Assembly: GCA_000063525.1 (NCBI GenBank) | Contig: CT978603.1 | Coordinates: 553,105-617,104, forward strand | DNA: 64,000 bases | Reading direction: 5' to 3' | Origin: Synechococcus sp. RCC307 | Lineage (GTDB): Bacteria; Cyanobacteriota; Cyanobacteriia; PCC-6307; Cyanobiaceae | Shown: positions 35,098 to 43,592 of the stretch, in pieces | Layout of the letters: the number at the start of each line of letters is the position of its first letter | Numbering within the stretch: position 1 is the stretch's first letter | Notes under the pieces: model-generated | Databases searched by the model: none | The model's input: only the letters and a program-made list of their open reading frames with translations | What the model was told of the DNA's origin: nothing | Translations under genes and position numbers: made by a program

Positions 35098-36549
35098 ATG
35101 CCCAAGACCTCTGCATTGCTGCCGGTGATCCTTTGTGGTGGCACGGGCACCCGCCTGTGGCCCCTATCGCGGGCGAGTTACCCCAAGCAGTATTGGGCCC
35201 TGGCCCATAACGCCGAAGACACGCTGCTGCAGCTCACCCAACGGCGCCTCGAAGGCTTGCCGGGTCTGGGCTCACCGATCTTGATCTGCAACGAAGACCA
35301 CCGCTTCATCGTGGCCGAGCAGATGCGCCAGCTCGGGGTGGAGCCGGAGTCGATCTTGCTGGAGCCCATGGGCCGCAACACCGCTCCGGCGGTGTGTGTG
35401 GCGGCGTTGCGGGCTACCGCTCGCGGTGAAGACCCCTTGCTGCTGGTGCTGGCGGCTGATCACGTCATCCGTGAGCCCGAGAAGTTCCGCGCCACGGTGG
35501 AAGCCGGGATTCCGGCGGCGGAAGCGGGCCGGCTGGTGACCTTTGGCATCGTGCCCACGGCCCCGGAAACGGGCTACGGCTACATCGAATCGGCTGAGGC
35601 CCTCAATGCCTCCTCGCCGGTGCCGATTGCCCGCTTTGTGGAGAAGCCTGATCGCGCCACCGCCGAGCAGTTTTTGGCCAGTGGCCGTTTCACTTGGAAC
35701 AGCGGCATGTTCCTGTTCCGCGCCAGCGCCATGCTCGCCGAACTCGAGCGCCTGGCCCCTGAATTGGTGAGCTGCTGCCGCTCGGCCCTGGAGCACGACA
35801 CCCCCGACTTGCAGTTCTTGCGGCTTGATCGTGAGGCCTTTGCCCAATGCCCTTCGGTGGCTCTCGATGTGGCTGTGATGGAGCGCACGCCGCTGGGTTC
35901 GGTGTTGCCGCTTGATGCCGGTTGGAGTGATGTGGGCAGCTGGAGTGCCCTATGGGAAACCGCTGATCAAGACGAGAACGGCAACGTCTTGCGCGGTCGC
36001 GTGATCTCGGAAGGCAGCCGCAACTGTTATCTGCGCAGTGAGCACCGCCTGGTGGTGGGCCTGGGCGTTGAAAACCTGGTGGTGGTGGAAACCGATGACG
36101 CCGTGTTGATCGCTGAGCGCAGCCAGGCGCAAAACGTCAAAGCGATCGTTCAGCAGCTCGAAGCCGACGGCAGCTCAGAAGGCAAAGCCCACCGGCGCAT
36201 CTACCGGCCTTGGGGCCACTACACCTCCATCGTTGAGGGCAGCCGCTGGCAGGTGAAGCGCATTTCGGTGAAGCCTGGCGCCAGCCTGTCGCTGCAGATG
36301 CACCACCACCGCGCCGAGCATTGGGTGGTGGTGCGCGGCACGGCCCTGGTGGAGAAGAATGGAGTGGAGGAGCTGATTGGTGAAAACCAGAGCACCTACA
36401 TCCCCTTAGGGGCGCAGCATCGCCTCAGCAACCCGGGCAAGATCCCGGTGGAGATGATCGAGATCCAAAGCGGCGCCTACCTTGGTGAAGACGACATCGT
36501 CCGCCTCGAAGATGTCTACGGCCGCTCGACGGCCGTAAGCCGTGCCTGA
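35098..36549 (+). CDS. manC: Mannose-1-phosphate guanylyltransferase / mannose-6-phosphate isomerase
   Basis: Makes GDP-mannose from mannose-1-phosphate and GTP; the C-terminal cupin is the isomerase of bifunctional forms. About 483 residues from the ATG at 35098. The N-terminus has V-I-L-C-G-G-T-G-T-R-L-W-P-L-S-R, then F-V-E-K-P. The C-terminal cupin (about 365-483) has R-P-W-G-H-Y and V-K-P-G-A-S-L-S-L-Q-M-H-H-H-R-A-E-H-W. The open frame upstream overlaps the preceding GT gene and was not used. The stop overlaps the SLC13 start. Confidence 0.94.
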   Translation: MPKTSALLPVILCGGTGTRLWPLSRASYPKQYWALAHNAEDTLLQLTQRRLEGLPGLGSPILICNEDHRFIVAEQMRQLGVEPESILLEPMGRNTAPAVCVAALRATARGEDPLLLVLAADHVIREPEKFRATVEAGIPAAEAGRLVTFGIVPTAPETGYGYIESAEALNASSPVPIARFVEKPDRATAEQFLASGRFTWNSGMFLFRASAMLAELERLAPELVSCCRSALEHDTPDLQFLRLDREAFAQCPSVALDVAVMERTPLGSVLPLDAGWSDVGSWSALWETADQDENGNVLRGRVISEGSRNCYLRSEHRLVVGLGVENLVVVETDDAVLIAERSQAQNVKAIVQQLEADGSSEGKAHRRIYRPWGHYTSIVEGSRWQVKRISVKPGASLSLQMHHHRAEHWVVVRGTALVEKNGVEELIGENQSTYIPLGAQHRLSNPGKIPVEMIEIQSGAYLGEDDIVRLEDVYGRSTAVSRA

Positions 36550-38374
36550 AGCCGCTGGATTTCTTGCTGCTGCCAGCACGCCGCACGGGTTAATCACCCT
36601 GCTGGTGTTTGCCGTTTCGCTGGTTCTGTTCATCAGCGGTTGGTTGGCGCCTGAGCTCACGGGCCTCTTGGCTGTGGCGCTGCTGGTCAGCTTTGGCGTG
36701 CTGGACCCGCAGCAGGCGGTCAAGGGGTTTGGCAGCCCGGCCCTCATCACCTTGATGGGTTTGTTTGCCCTTTCGGCGGGCCTGTTCCGCAGCGGCGGGG
36801 TGGATCGCTTGCGGGCGATTCTCGGCTCGGAATCCGTGCGCACGCCGCGGCGCATGATCCTGCTGCTGGTGGCGGTGGTCTCGCCGCTGTCGGGCTTCAT
36901 TCCCAATACACCGATAGTGGCCACCCTGCTGCCGGTGCTTGAGAACTGGTGCCATCGCCGCGGAATTTCCCCCTCGAAGGTGATGCTGCCGATGTCGTTT
37001 GCCGTGGTGATCGGCGGCACCATCACCCTGCTGGGCACCTCCACCAACCTGCTGGCCAGTGATGTCAGCCGGCAGTTGGGTTATGGCGGCATTGATCTGT
37101 TTGATTTCACCCCCATCGGCCTGCCCATTTGGCTGCTGGGTGCCCTCTACATGGTGGTGGTGGGTGATCGCTTCCTGCCCGATCGCGGCCAAGACGATGA
37201 CCTGATGGCGGCGATGGCCAAGCAGGGCTATTTCACCGAAGTGTTGATCCCGCGGGGCTCGGAGCTGGTGGGCCAGTCACTCCACAACAGCCGCCTGCAG
37301 CGCCGCTTTGATGTTGATGTGCTGGAGCTGCACCGCGGCAGTCAGAGCTTTGGTGCGCCCCTGGCTGACTTGGAATTGCAAGCTGGCGATCGCATGCTCT
37401 TGCGCTGCCGCAAAGAGGATCTATTGCGCTTGCAGCAGGAGCACACCATTGCGCTTGCTCCTATTTCACCAGTTGCTTTGTCCGCTTCTGAGAAAGCCCA
37501 ACAAATGCCCTCTGTCGGAAGAAAAAGACTGGTTGAAGTCTTACTGCCTGCGGGTTCAAATATCGCTGGGAGCAGTGTTCGTGAGCTGCGCTTCCGGCAG
37601 CGTTACAACGCCACGCTCTTAGCTGTAAGACGTGGGCAGGAAGTGATTAAAGATTTGCTTGGAAAAGTTGTTCTCCAGGCTGGTGATGTTCTCCTGATAC
37701 AGGCGCCGACAGACACAATCCGTGGTCTGCAGAACAGTAATGACCTGGTGCTGCTCGATGAACTTGAGAAAGATCTGCCTACCACCAGCCGCAAAGGCAT
37801 CGCCATCGGCATCTGCATCGCTGTGATCCTGCTGCCGATGCTGCAGGTTTTGGATCTGATGGCGTCGGTGCTGTTTGGCGTCGTGCTGATGGTGGCCACC
37901 GGTTGCCTCAGGCCGGGTGAGTTGCAACGGGCGATTCGCTGGGACGTGATCCTGCTGCTGGGTTCGATCGTCTGCTTCAGCGTGGCGATGCAAAGCACCG
38001 GTTTGGCCAGGGGGTTGGCGGTTGACCTGCTGCAGTCACTGCAGGGTTGGCCCAACTACTTGGTGCTGATGGTGGTGTTCCTGTTGGCCCAGCTGTTCAC
38101 CGAGACCCTCACCAATGGCGCCACCGTGGTGTTGCTCATCCCAATTGCCACCGAGTTGGCCAAAGGCTTGGCCCTGCCGCCGATGGCTTTCATCTACGCC
38201 ATCTTGTTTGCGGCCAGCCTCAGCTTCCTGACGCCGATTGGCTACCAGTGCAACTTGATGGTGATGGGGCCTGGTCGCTATCGCTTCTTTGACATGACCC
38301 GCTACGGGGCACCGCTCACCATTGGCCTCACGCTGTTAACCCCCTGGCTGATCTGCCGCCACTTCGGCCTCTAG
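36542..38374 (+). CDS. SLC13 (Na+/sulfate or dicarboxylate symporter-like) permease with two RCK_C domains
   Basis: 610-residue transporter: N-terminal membrane half (about 15-215), two TrkA/RCK_C domains (about 220-310 and 320-400), then the second membrane half (to 610). S-G-F-I-P-N-T-P-I and the G-T-S-T-N-L-L loop are the SLC13 sodium and substrate motif region. Cyanobacterial members move sulfate or other anions; the specificity cannot be read. GTG start at 36542. The middle part has atypical composition (see findings). Confidence 0.88.
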   Translation: MPEAAGFLAAASTPHGLITLLVFAVSLVLFISGWLAPELTGLLAVALLVSFGVLDPQQAVKGFGSPALITLMGLFALSAGLFRSGGVDRLRAILGSESVRTPRRMILLLVAVVSPLSGFIPNTPIVATLLPVLENWCHRRGISPSKVMLPMSFAVVIGGTITLLGTSTNLLASDVSRQLGYGGIDLFDFTPIGLPIWLLGALYMVVVGDRFLPDRGQDDDLMAAMAKQGYFTEVLIPRGSELVGQSLHNSRLQRRFDVDVLELHRGSQSFGAPLADLELQAGDRMLLRCRKEDLLRLQQEHTIALAPISPVALSASEKAQQMPSVGRKRLVEVLLPAGSNIAGSSVRELRFRQRYNATLLAVRRGQEVIKDLLGKVVLQAGDVLLIQAPTDTIRGLQNSNDLVLLDELEKDLPTTSRKGIAIGICIAVILLPMLQVLDLMASVLFGVVLMVATGCLRPGELQRAIRWDVILLLGSIVCFSVAMQSTGLARGLAVDLLQSLQGWPNYLVLMVVFLLAQLFTETLTNGATVVLLIPIATELAKGLALPPMAFIYAILFAASLSFLTPIGYQCNLMVMGPGRYRFFDMTRYGAPLTIGLTLLTPWLICRHFGL

Positions 38375-38850
38375 CTGCTCTGTTGGTGCAGGCAGAGGGC
38401 GCAGCAGCCCCAGCGCTCAATTTCGCCACTGGGGCTGGGGGCGCCGCAGCGGGGGCAGTCGGTGGAGCTTCCGGTGATGCGGCAGGGGTGCTCGCTCCAG
38501 CTGCGGGCCAATTCCGCGCTGAACGGTTCGCTCGCTTTGGAGACGTCGTGCTGCTGAAACTGCAGCTGGTTGACCGCGTAGCCGCGGCTACGCAACACCG
38601 CCAACAGCTGATGGCGGCTATAGCGCAGGGCTTGCAGCCATTGGGGTTGGGAGGCTCCCACCAGTAAGGTGTTACCCCGCAGGGCTAAGGGCCGGCAATG
38701 GGGCGCTAACTGGGCTCCAGCAATCTCCGGCCAGGCCTGCCAGAGGGCTGCCAGGCTGCCTTCGCTTTGCCATTGGCGTTCCAGCTGGCCGAGGCATTGC
38801 CCCAGGGGCTGTGCCGGAGCACGGGGTGTGGGCCTCTGGATGGGACTCAT
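38371..38850 (-). CDS. DciA-like DUF721 protein with C-terminal zinc ribbon
   Basis: 159 residues. The N-terminal ~85 residues show the DUF721/DciA fold (W-P-E-I-A-G-A-Q-L-A-P-H, L-A-L-R-G-N-T-L-L-V). DciA loads the replicative helicase in most bacteria. The C-terminus adds C-P-R-C-G and C-C-A-L-C, a likely zinc ribbon. Convergent with the SLC13 gene (4-base overlap); divergent from vipp1 46 bases away. Confidence 0.75.
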   Translation of the reverse strand: MSPIQRPTPRAPAQPLGQCLGQLERQWQSEGSLAALWQAWPEIAGAQLAPHCRPLALRGNTLLVGASQPQWLQALRYSRHQLLAVLRSRGYAVNQLQFQQHDVSKASEPFSAELARSWSEHPCRITGSSTDCPRCGAPSPSGEIERWGCCALCLHQQSS

Positions 38851-38895
38851 CGGCTCAAGCTAGCTAGGGTCAGCCCGCTGCTTTGTGCTGGCTCC

Positions 38896-39663
38896 ATGGG
38901 CTTTTTTGATCGTGTCGGGCGTCTGTTTCGCGCCAACTTGAACGATCTGGTCAGCCGGGCGGAAGATCCCGTCAAGATCCTGGAGCAGTCCGTTGCCGAC
39001 ATGCAGTCGGACCTGATCAAGCTGCGCCAGGCCGTGGCCACTGCAATCGCCAGCCAAAAACGCATCCAAAACCAGGCCGAGCAGGCCGAAAACCAGGCGC
39101 AGACCTGGTACCAGCGGGCGGAGTTGGCACTCAAAAAAGGTGAGGAGGATCTGGCCAAAGAAGCCCTCAGTCGCCGCAAGACCTATCAGGAGACTGCCAC
39201 CGCTCTCAATGGCCAGCTCAATGCCCAGGGCGGTCAGGTGGAGGCCCTGAAAAAGAACCTCTTGGCCCTCGAGAGCAAGATCGCCGAGGCCCGCACCAAA
39301 AAAGACATGCTCAAGGCCCGGGCCCAAGCCGCCCAGGCCCAGGCCCAGTTGCAAGGAGCCGTGGGTGGGCTGAACACCAATGGCTCGATGGCTGCCTTTG
39401 AGCGCATGGAGGAGAAAGTCCAAGCGCTGGAGGCCCAGGGCCAGGCTGCCGCCGAGATTGCCGGCGCTGATCTTGATAGTCGGTTCCAGGCCCTGGAATC
39501 CGGCGATGACGTGGATGCCGACTTTGAGGCCCTCAAGGCCAGCGTCAATCCCACACCGTTGGCCCTGCCCGATGAGAAGGCCAAGCCCCAACTGCAGCCT
39601 GCCCAGCAGGCCCAGGTCGATGAGGAGCTCGAGTCGCTGAAGCGCTCGATCGATCAGCTCTAA
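38896..39663 (+). CDS. vipp1: Vipp1 / PspA-family (IM30) membrane-remodelling protein
   Basis: ESCRT-III-like protein needed for thylakoid maintenance. 255 residues from the ATG at 38896, starting M-G-F-F-D-R-V, the amphipathic H0 helix. Long coiled-coil helices follow (about 25-150), with D-P-V-K-I-L-E-Q near 26. The C-terminal H7-type helix (E-E-L-E-S-L-K-R-S-I-D-Q-L) distinguishes Vipp1 from PspA. The frame is open upstream only as an overlap with the divergent DciA-like gene. Confidence 0.92.
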   Translation: MGFFDRVGRLFRANLNDLVSRAEDPVKILEQSVADMQSDLIKLRQAVATAIASQKRIQNQAEQAENQAQTWYQRAELALKKGEEDLAKEALSRRKTYQETATALNGQLNAQGGQVEALKKNLLALESKIAEARTKKDMLKARAQAAQAQAQLQGAVGGLNTNGSMAAFERMEEKVQALEAQGQAAAEIAGADLDSRFQALESGDDVDADFEALKASVNPTPLALPDEKAKPQLQPAQQAQVDEELESLKRSIDQL

Positions 39664-39698
39664 CGCCCGGCCAGCTGCCTAGGATCAGTCCTGTTTGA

Positions 39699-40031
39699 GT
39701 GCCGCCTCCAGTGACTGTCCACAGCCTCAGTGATGCCAACTTCCAGGCCGAGGTGATGGAGTATTCCGGACTGGTATTGGTGGATGTGTGGGCCACCTGG
39801 TGCGGCCCCTGCCGCCTGATGGCGCCGTTGATGGATTGGGCCGCCAGCACCTATGGCGATGGCCTCAAGGTGGGCAAGTTGGAGGCTGACCCCAATCCCA
39901 CCAGCCGCGATGCTCTGCAAGTGCAGGGGTTGCCGGCCTTGGTGCTGTTCCGCAATGGCCAGGAATTGGCGCGCCATGAGGGCGCCATGGCGCAGCCCCA
40001 GTTGAAGGCCTTCTTGGATGCCCATCTCTGA
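39699..40031 (+). CDS. Thioredoxin
   Basis: Dithiol-disulfide oxidoreductase of 110 residues. The active site W-C-G-P-C is at about 34-38, with the V-D-V-W-A-T strand before it and the cis-Pro in G-L-P-A-L-V-L-F. GTG start at 39699; a second in-frame GTG at 39711 is possible. It overlaps the next gene by 14 bases. This is one of the short divergent cyanobacterial thioredoxins rather than trxA; the class is uncertain. Confidence 0.9.
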   Translation: MPPPVTVHSLSDANFQAEVMEYSGLVLVDVWATWCGPCRLMAPLMDWAASTYGDGLKVGKLEADPNPTSRDALQVQGLPALVLFRNGQELARHEGAMAQPQLKAFLDAHL

Positions 40032-41208
40032 GCGTCTCGGGCAACTGGGCTCCGGCGTTTTTGGCCGGGTTGACGGTGAAAAACGCAGTTACCGCCTCTC
40101 GCAGCAACAGCCGCAGCGTCCGCTGATTGATCTGTCGCTGGGGAGCTCTGATCTCAAGCCTCCCGTTCGGCTCTTGCAGGTGATGGCCGAAGCGATCGCT
40201 GAGCCCCCCAGCAGCCGCTATTGCTTGCAGGCTGCCACCGCTCCGTTTCGCCAGGCCGCGGCCGCCTGGCTCGAGGGGCGCTTCGGTGTGGCCGTGGATC
40301 CGGAGAAGGAAATTCTGCTGTTGGTGGGTTCCCAGGAGGGCACCGCCCATCTGCCGTTGGCGGTGCTCAATCCCGGCGATCCGGCCTTGGTGCTGGATCC
40401 CAGCTACCCCAGCCATGCCGGTGGGGTGGCCCTGGCTTCCGGTGAGTTGGTGCGTTTGCCGCTGTTGGCTGATCAGGGCTGGCGTCCAGCCTTTGAGCAG
40501 CTCAGCGATGAGCAGCGGCGGCAGTTGCGTTTGTTGGTGCTGGGCTATCCCCATAACCCCACGGCCACCACGGGTTCGCAGGAGTGGCTCGAGCAGGCCA
40601 TGGCCATCGCCAAACGCAGTGATGCGGTGCTGGCCCACGACAACCCCTATGTCGATTTGGCTCTGGAAGGGGAGGCTCCAGCGTTGCTGCGCTGTGATGG
40701 CTGGCGTGAGCGGGGCATTGAGTTTTTCTCCTTCTCCAAAGGCTGGGGCCTGGCTGGATTTCGCCTGGCGTTTGCTGTGGGCGCTCCGGCCTTGATCGAG
40801 GCCTTGGCCCGGGTCAAAGGGGTGGTGGATTTCAACCAGTCGCTGGCCTTGCAGGCTGGAGCCATTGCGGCACTGCAGGAGTTCCCGGATTGGCCGCGGC
40901 AATTGTGCGATCGCTACCGCCAGCGCCGCGACCACATGGCCGAATTGCTCACGGCCGCTGGTTGGACGGTGCCCAACAGCTCGATGGCGCTTTACCAGTG
41001 GCTTCCCATCCCAGAACCCCTGCATGATCTCGGCAGTGAAGCGGCGGCCCAGTGGCTGCTGCGCAGCAGTGGTGTGGCGCTCACGCCAGGGGTGGGCTTT
41101 GGCCCCAGCGGGGAAGGCTGGCTGCGGCTGGCGCTGGTCGCCGATGAACCGGTGTTGGAGCAGGCCAGTGCACGCCTGCGGTTGGCCCTGGAGCAACGCA
41201 CAATCTGA
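40018..41208 (+). CDS. Class I/II aminotransferase, LL-diaminopimelate aminotransferase-like
   Basis: PLP enzyme of 396 residues. The cofactor lysine is in F-S-F-S-K-G-W-G-L-A-G-F-R (about residue 242), with G-Y-P-H-N-P-T-A and H-D-N-P-Y for phosphate and pyridine binding. Sequence style matches the LL-DAP/aspartate aminotransferase group, but substrate choice is not certain from sequence. ATG start inside the thioredoxin gene. Likely cytoplasmic amino-acid biosynthesis. Confidence 0.88.
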   Translation: MPISERLGQLGSGVFGRVDGEKRSYRLSQQQPQRPLIDLSLGSSDLKPPVRLLQVMAEAIAEPPSSRYCLQAATAPFRQAAAAWLEGRFGVAVDPEKEILLLVGSQEGTAHLPLAVLNPGDPALVLDPSYPSHAGGVALASGELVRLPLLADQGWRPAFEQLSDEQRRQLRLLVLGYPHNPTATTGSQEWLEQAMAIAKRSDAVLAHDNPYVDLALEGEAPALLRCDGWRERGIEFFSFSKGWGLAGFRLAFAVGAPALIEALARVKGVVDFNQSLALQAGAIAALQEFPDWPRQLCDRYRQRRDHMAELLTAAGWTVPNSSMALYQWLPIPEPLHDLGSEAAAQWLLRSSGVALTPGVGFGPSGEGWLRLALVADEPVLEQASARLRLALEQRTI

Positions 41209-41276
41209 AAATTTTCCCACGATGAGAAAACTTTGATACCCGTGCGACGCATGGTGGAAGCACTTGCATCCCCGCC

Positions 41277-41522
41277 ATGAATCTCTGGAGCCCTTGGTTA
41301 GATCCTGCTGGTGACAGCCTTCGCGGTGTTGCCCCTGAGCGTTATGCCTTGGCTGCCGGCCCCGATGGCCAATACCTGCGTTTGGCCGCTGATGACACCA
41401 TCGAGACGGTCCAGACTTTGGAGCACGCCTTCCAGTTCCACACCCACGAAAAGGCCGTGGATACCGCTCGCTCAGTTGCTGCTGTGCTGCGCCGTCCTGT
41501 GGATGTGATCAAGCTGCTTTGA
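41277..41522 (+). CDS. Conserved small protein of unknown function
   Basis: 81 residues with an ATG at 41277. The chain reads as alternating short strands and a C-terminal helix (F-H-T-H-E-K-A-V-D-T-A). No signal peptide or TM segment. The stop and the BirA start share bases (TGATG), so the two are translationally coupled. I do not recognise a named family. Confidence 0.75.
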   Translation: MNLWSPWLDPAGDSLRGVAPERYALAAGPDGQYLRLAADDTIETVQTLEHAFQFHTHEKAVDTARSVAAVLRRPVDVIKLL

Positions 41523-42106
41523 TGCAGCCAGTCCCGTTGTTGCTGCCCTGGCGTCTGCACTATGTGCCGCTGTGCGCCAGCACCGAACGGGACTTGAGCC
41601 GCTGCTTGCAGCAAGGGACTGAACCGCCGCTGGCGGTGGTGGCCCGCCGGCAGCGCTATGGGGTTGGTCAGCACGGCCGCCAGTGGCAATCCCCGGCAGG
41701 CGGGCTTTGGCTGAGTGCAGCGATCCCATGGCAGCGGCCGCTTTCCCCTGCAGCTGCTGAGCAGTTGCCCCGGCGCATGGCCGCCGCCCTCGCCGCTGAA
41801 TTGGCGCCATGGACGGCAGAGGCCAGTCCCCCGCTAACGATCAAGTCCCCCAATGATCTGATGGTGGGTCAGCGCAAATTGGCCGGCGTCTTGAGCTCGG
41901 TGACTTGGCGCGGGGGGCAGCCTCGCTTGCTGCGCTTTGGCATTGGCCTCAATGGCCGTCATCCCATTGCTCCTCCAGGCATCACGCTCGAGCAATGGCT
42001 CAACGGGCGTTGTCCCCGCTTTGATCAATTGCTGCTGATTGGCCTGGGCGCTATCGAACGGCTGGCCCGCGAGGCTGGCAACTGGGACACTGAGCCCTGC
42101 TTGTGA
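41522..42106 (+). CDS. birA: Biotin--[acetyl-CoA-carboxylase] ligase, short BirA type
   Basis: Attaches biotin to the carboxyl carrier protein of acetyl-CoA carboxylase. About 194 residues, without the N-terminal DNA-binding domain of E. coli BirA. The ATP/biotin loop is G-V-G-Q-H-G-R-Q-W and the second site is K-S-P-N-D-L-M-V-G-Q-R-K-L-A-G (K-W-P-N-D in the usual family). Shorter than most, with a minimal C-terminal domain. ATG at 41522 overlapping the previous stop. Confidence 0.85.
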   Translation: MQPVPLLLPWRLHYVPLCASTERDLSRCLQQGTEPPLAVVARRQRYGVGQHGRQWQSPAGGLWLSAAIPWQRPLSPAAAEQLPRRMAAALAAELAPWTAEASPPLTIKSPNDLMVGQRKLAGVLSSVTWRGGQPRLLRFGIGLNGRHPIAPPGITLEQWLNGRCPRFDQLLLIGLGAIERLAREAGNWDTEPCL

Positions 42107-42112
42107 GCTGTT

Positions 42113-42910
42113 GTGCTGGTCCTGCTCCCCTTGCTGGCACAGCTGCCAACTCCCTCGCTGCAGCAGTTGGAGCAGCAGCAGGTGATCACGCCGGCTGAGC
42201 GCCGGCGCCTGGAGAGTGGTTCCCTGCGAGCGGCGCCAACCCCTGCGGTGCAGCGCCTCTGCCAGCAAGAAGGTGGTGCGGTGAGCCGGCAGGAATGCAC
42301 CGCAGCGGTGGCGCCCAATCCGCTGCAGGTGCCTGTTTCAGCCTTGCTGGGGGGATTGGATGGGTCCTTCTCGCTGCAACAGGTGCTGCGGGTCACCCCG
42401 CGGCCAGCGCCGCTGGGGGGCAATGGCAACCAGGCCCTGCTGTTCCCCTTGATTGGATCGGCCTTCACCAGCAGTGGTTTTGGCTGGCGTCAGCACCCGG
42501 TGCTGGGCGGGTTGATGCTGCATGCCGGCCGTGATCTAGCGGCTCCCCAGGGCACCCCCGTGGTGGCGGCCCTGGGCGGCACGGTGCGTTCAGCCGGTTT
42601 GGCTGGCGGGTATGGCGTGGCCATCGAGCTGGACCACCAAGAGCCCCAGCGGCAGCGCACCCTTTATGGCCATCTCTCGGAGCTCTACGTGGAGCCTGGC
42701 GATGCCGTTCAACAGGGGGAGGTGATTGGCCGAGTGGGCAGCACGGGCTTGAGCACCGGCCCCCATTTGCATTTCGAGTTGCGCCGCCCGCAAGCCGGCG
42801 GCTGGGTGGCCGTTGATCCTGGCCGCCTGCTGCCCGATGGCATGGAGGTTGATCCAGCCAGTGCCGTCGCGGCCCTGCTCAATCAGATGCTGCGCGGATT
42901 GGAGCGCTGA
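42113..42910 (+). CDS. M23 family peptidase (peptidoglycan hydrolase)
   Basis: 265-residue LytM-type zinc peptidase. A short hydrophobic N-terminal segment is the likely signal or anchor. The N-terminal half is variable. The catalytic domain has H-A-G-R-D (Zn ligands, about 136-140), Y-G-H-L-S-E-L and H-L-H-F-E (about 217-221), and the G-S-T-G-L-S-T-G-P core. GTG start at 42113. Acts in the periplasm in cell-wall remodelling; whether active cannot be seen but all core motifs are present. Confidence 0.92.
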   Translation: MLVLLPLLAQLPTPSLQQLEQQQVITPAERRRLESGSLRAAPTPAVQRLCQQEGGAVSRQECTAAVAPNPLQVPVSALLGGLDGSFSLQQVLRVTPRPAPLGGNGNQALLFPLIGSAFTSSGFGWRQHPVLGGLMLHAGRDLAAPQGTPVVAALGGTVRSAGLAGGYGVAIELDHQEPQRQRTLYGHLSELYVEPGDAVQQGEVIGRVGSTGLSTGPHLHFELRRPQAGGWVAVDPGRLLPDGMEVDPASAVAALLNQMLRGLER

Positions 42911-42913
42911 GGC

Positions 42914-43591
42914 TCAGTTGGCGATGCGTCCGTCGCGGAACAGCACCCGCTGTTTGGCCCGCTCGGCCACATCGTGCTCGTGGGTCACCAGCACCACGGT
43001 CATGCCATCGCCGTTGAGCTGATCAAAGATCTCCAACACATCGGCGGTGGTTTCCGAATCCAGGGCCCCGGTGGGTTCATCGGCGAGCAGCAGGGCGGGG
43101 CGGTTGATGATTGCTCGGGCAATGGCCACCCGTTGCTGCTGGCCGCCGCTGAGTTGGTTGGGCTTGTTGCGCAGCCGCTGGCCCAGGCCCACCCGTTGCA
43201 ACGCTTCCACGGCCCGCTGCTGCCGTTCTTCGGCGGGCACATTGGCGTAGACCATTGGCAGTTCAACGTTTTCCTGGGCCGAGAGATGGCCGAGCAGGTG
43301 GAACTGCTGAAAGACAAAGCCCAGGCAGCGGTTGCGCAGGATCGCCAAGGCGTCATCACTGAGGCCATCCACCTGTTGGCCCTGCAGCAGGTAGCTGCCG
43401 CTGCTGGGGCGATCGAGGCAACCCAGGATGTTCATCGCCGTGCTTTTGCCTGAGCCGCTCGCGCCCATCACGGCGATGTAATCGCCGGCTTCAACGGTGA
43501 GGTTGAGGTCGTTGACCGCCCTCACCTCCGTATCGCCGCTGCCATAGACCTTGTGGATGTGGCGCAGCTCGGCCACCGGGTTGCTGCCCAT
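42914..43591 (-). CDS. MacB/LolD-type ABC transporter ATP-binding protein
   Basis: 225-residue ATPase with Walker A G-A-S-G-S-G-K-S (about 43-50), signature L-S-G-G-Q-Q-Q-R and Walker B L-L-L-A-D-E-P. The motif and length are those of the MacB/LolD/FtsE type, which work with separate permeases in export or lipoprotein trafficking. No permease gene is adjacent: ndhB is on one side and M23 on the other. Cyanobacterial DevA homologues belong to the same clade. Confidence 0.9.
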   Translation of the reverse strand: MGSNPVAELRHIHKVYGSGDTEVRAVNDLNLTVEAGDYIAVMGASGSGKSTAMNILGCLDRPSSGSYLLQGQQVDGLSDDALAILRNRCLGFVFQQFHLLGHLSAQENVELPMVYANVPAEERQQRAVEALQRVGLGQRLRNKPNQLSGGQQQRVAIARAIINRPALLLADEPTGALDSETTADVLEIFDQLNGDGMTVVLVTHEHDVAERAKQRVLFRDGRIAN

Positions 43592-43592
43592 C

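Noticed and set aside
39865-41220. 451-residue open frame antisense to the aminotransferase
   Set aside because: It overlaps thioredoxin and aminotransferase genes with clear active sites and reads as low-information Gln/His/Gly-rich sequence.
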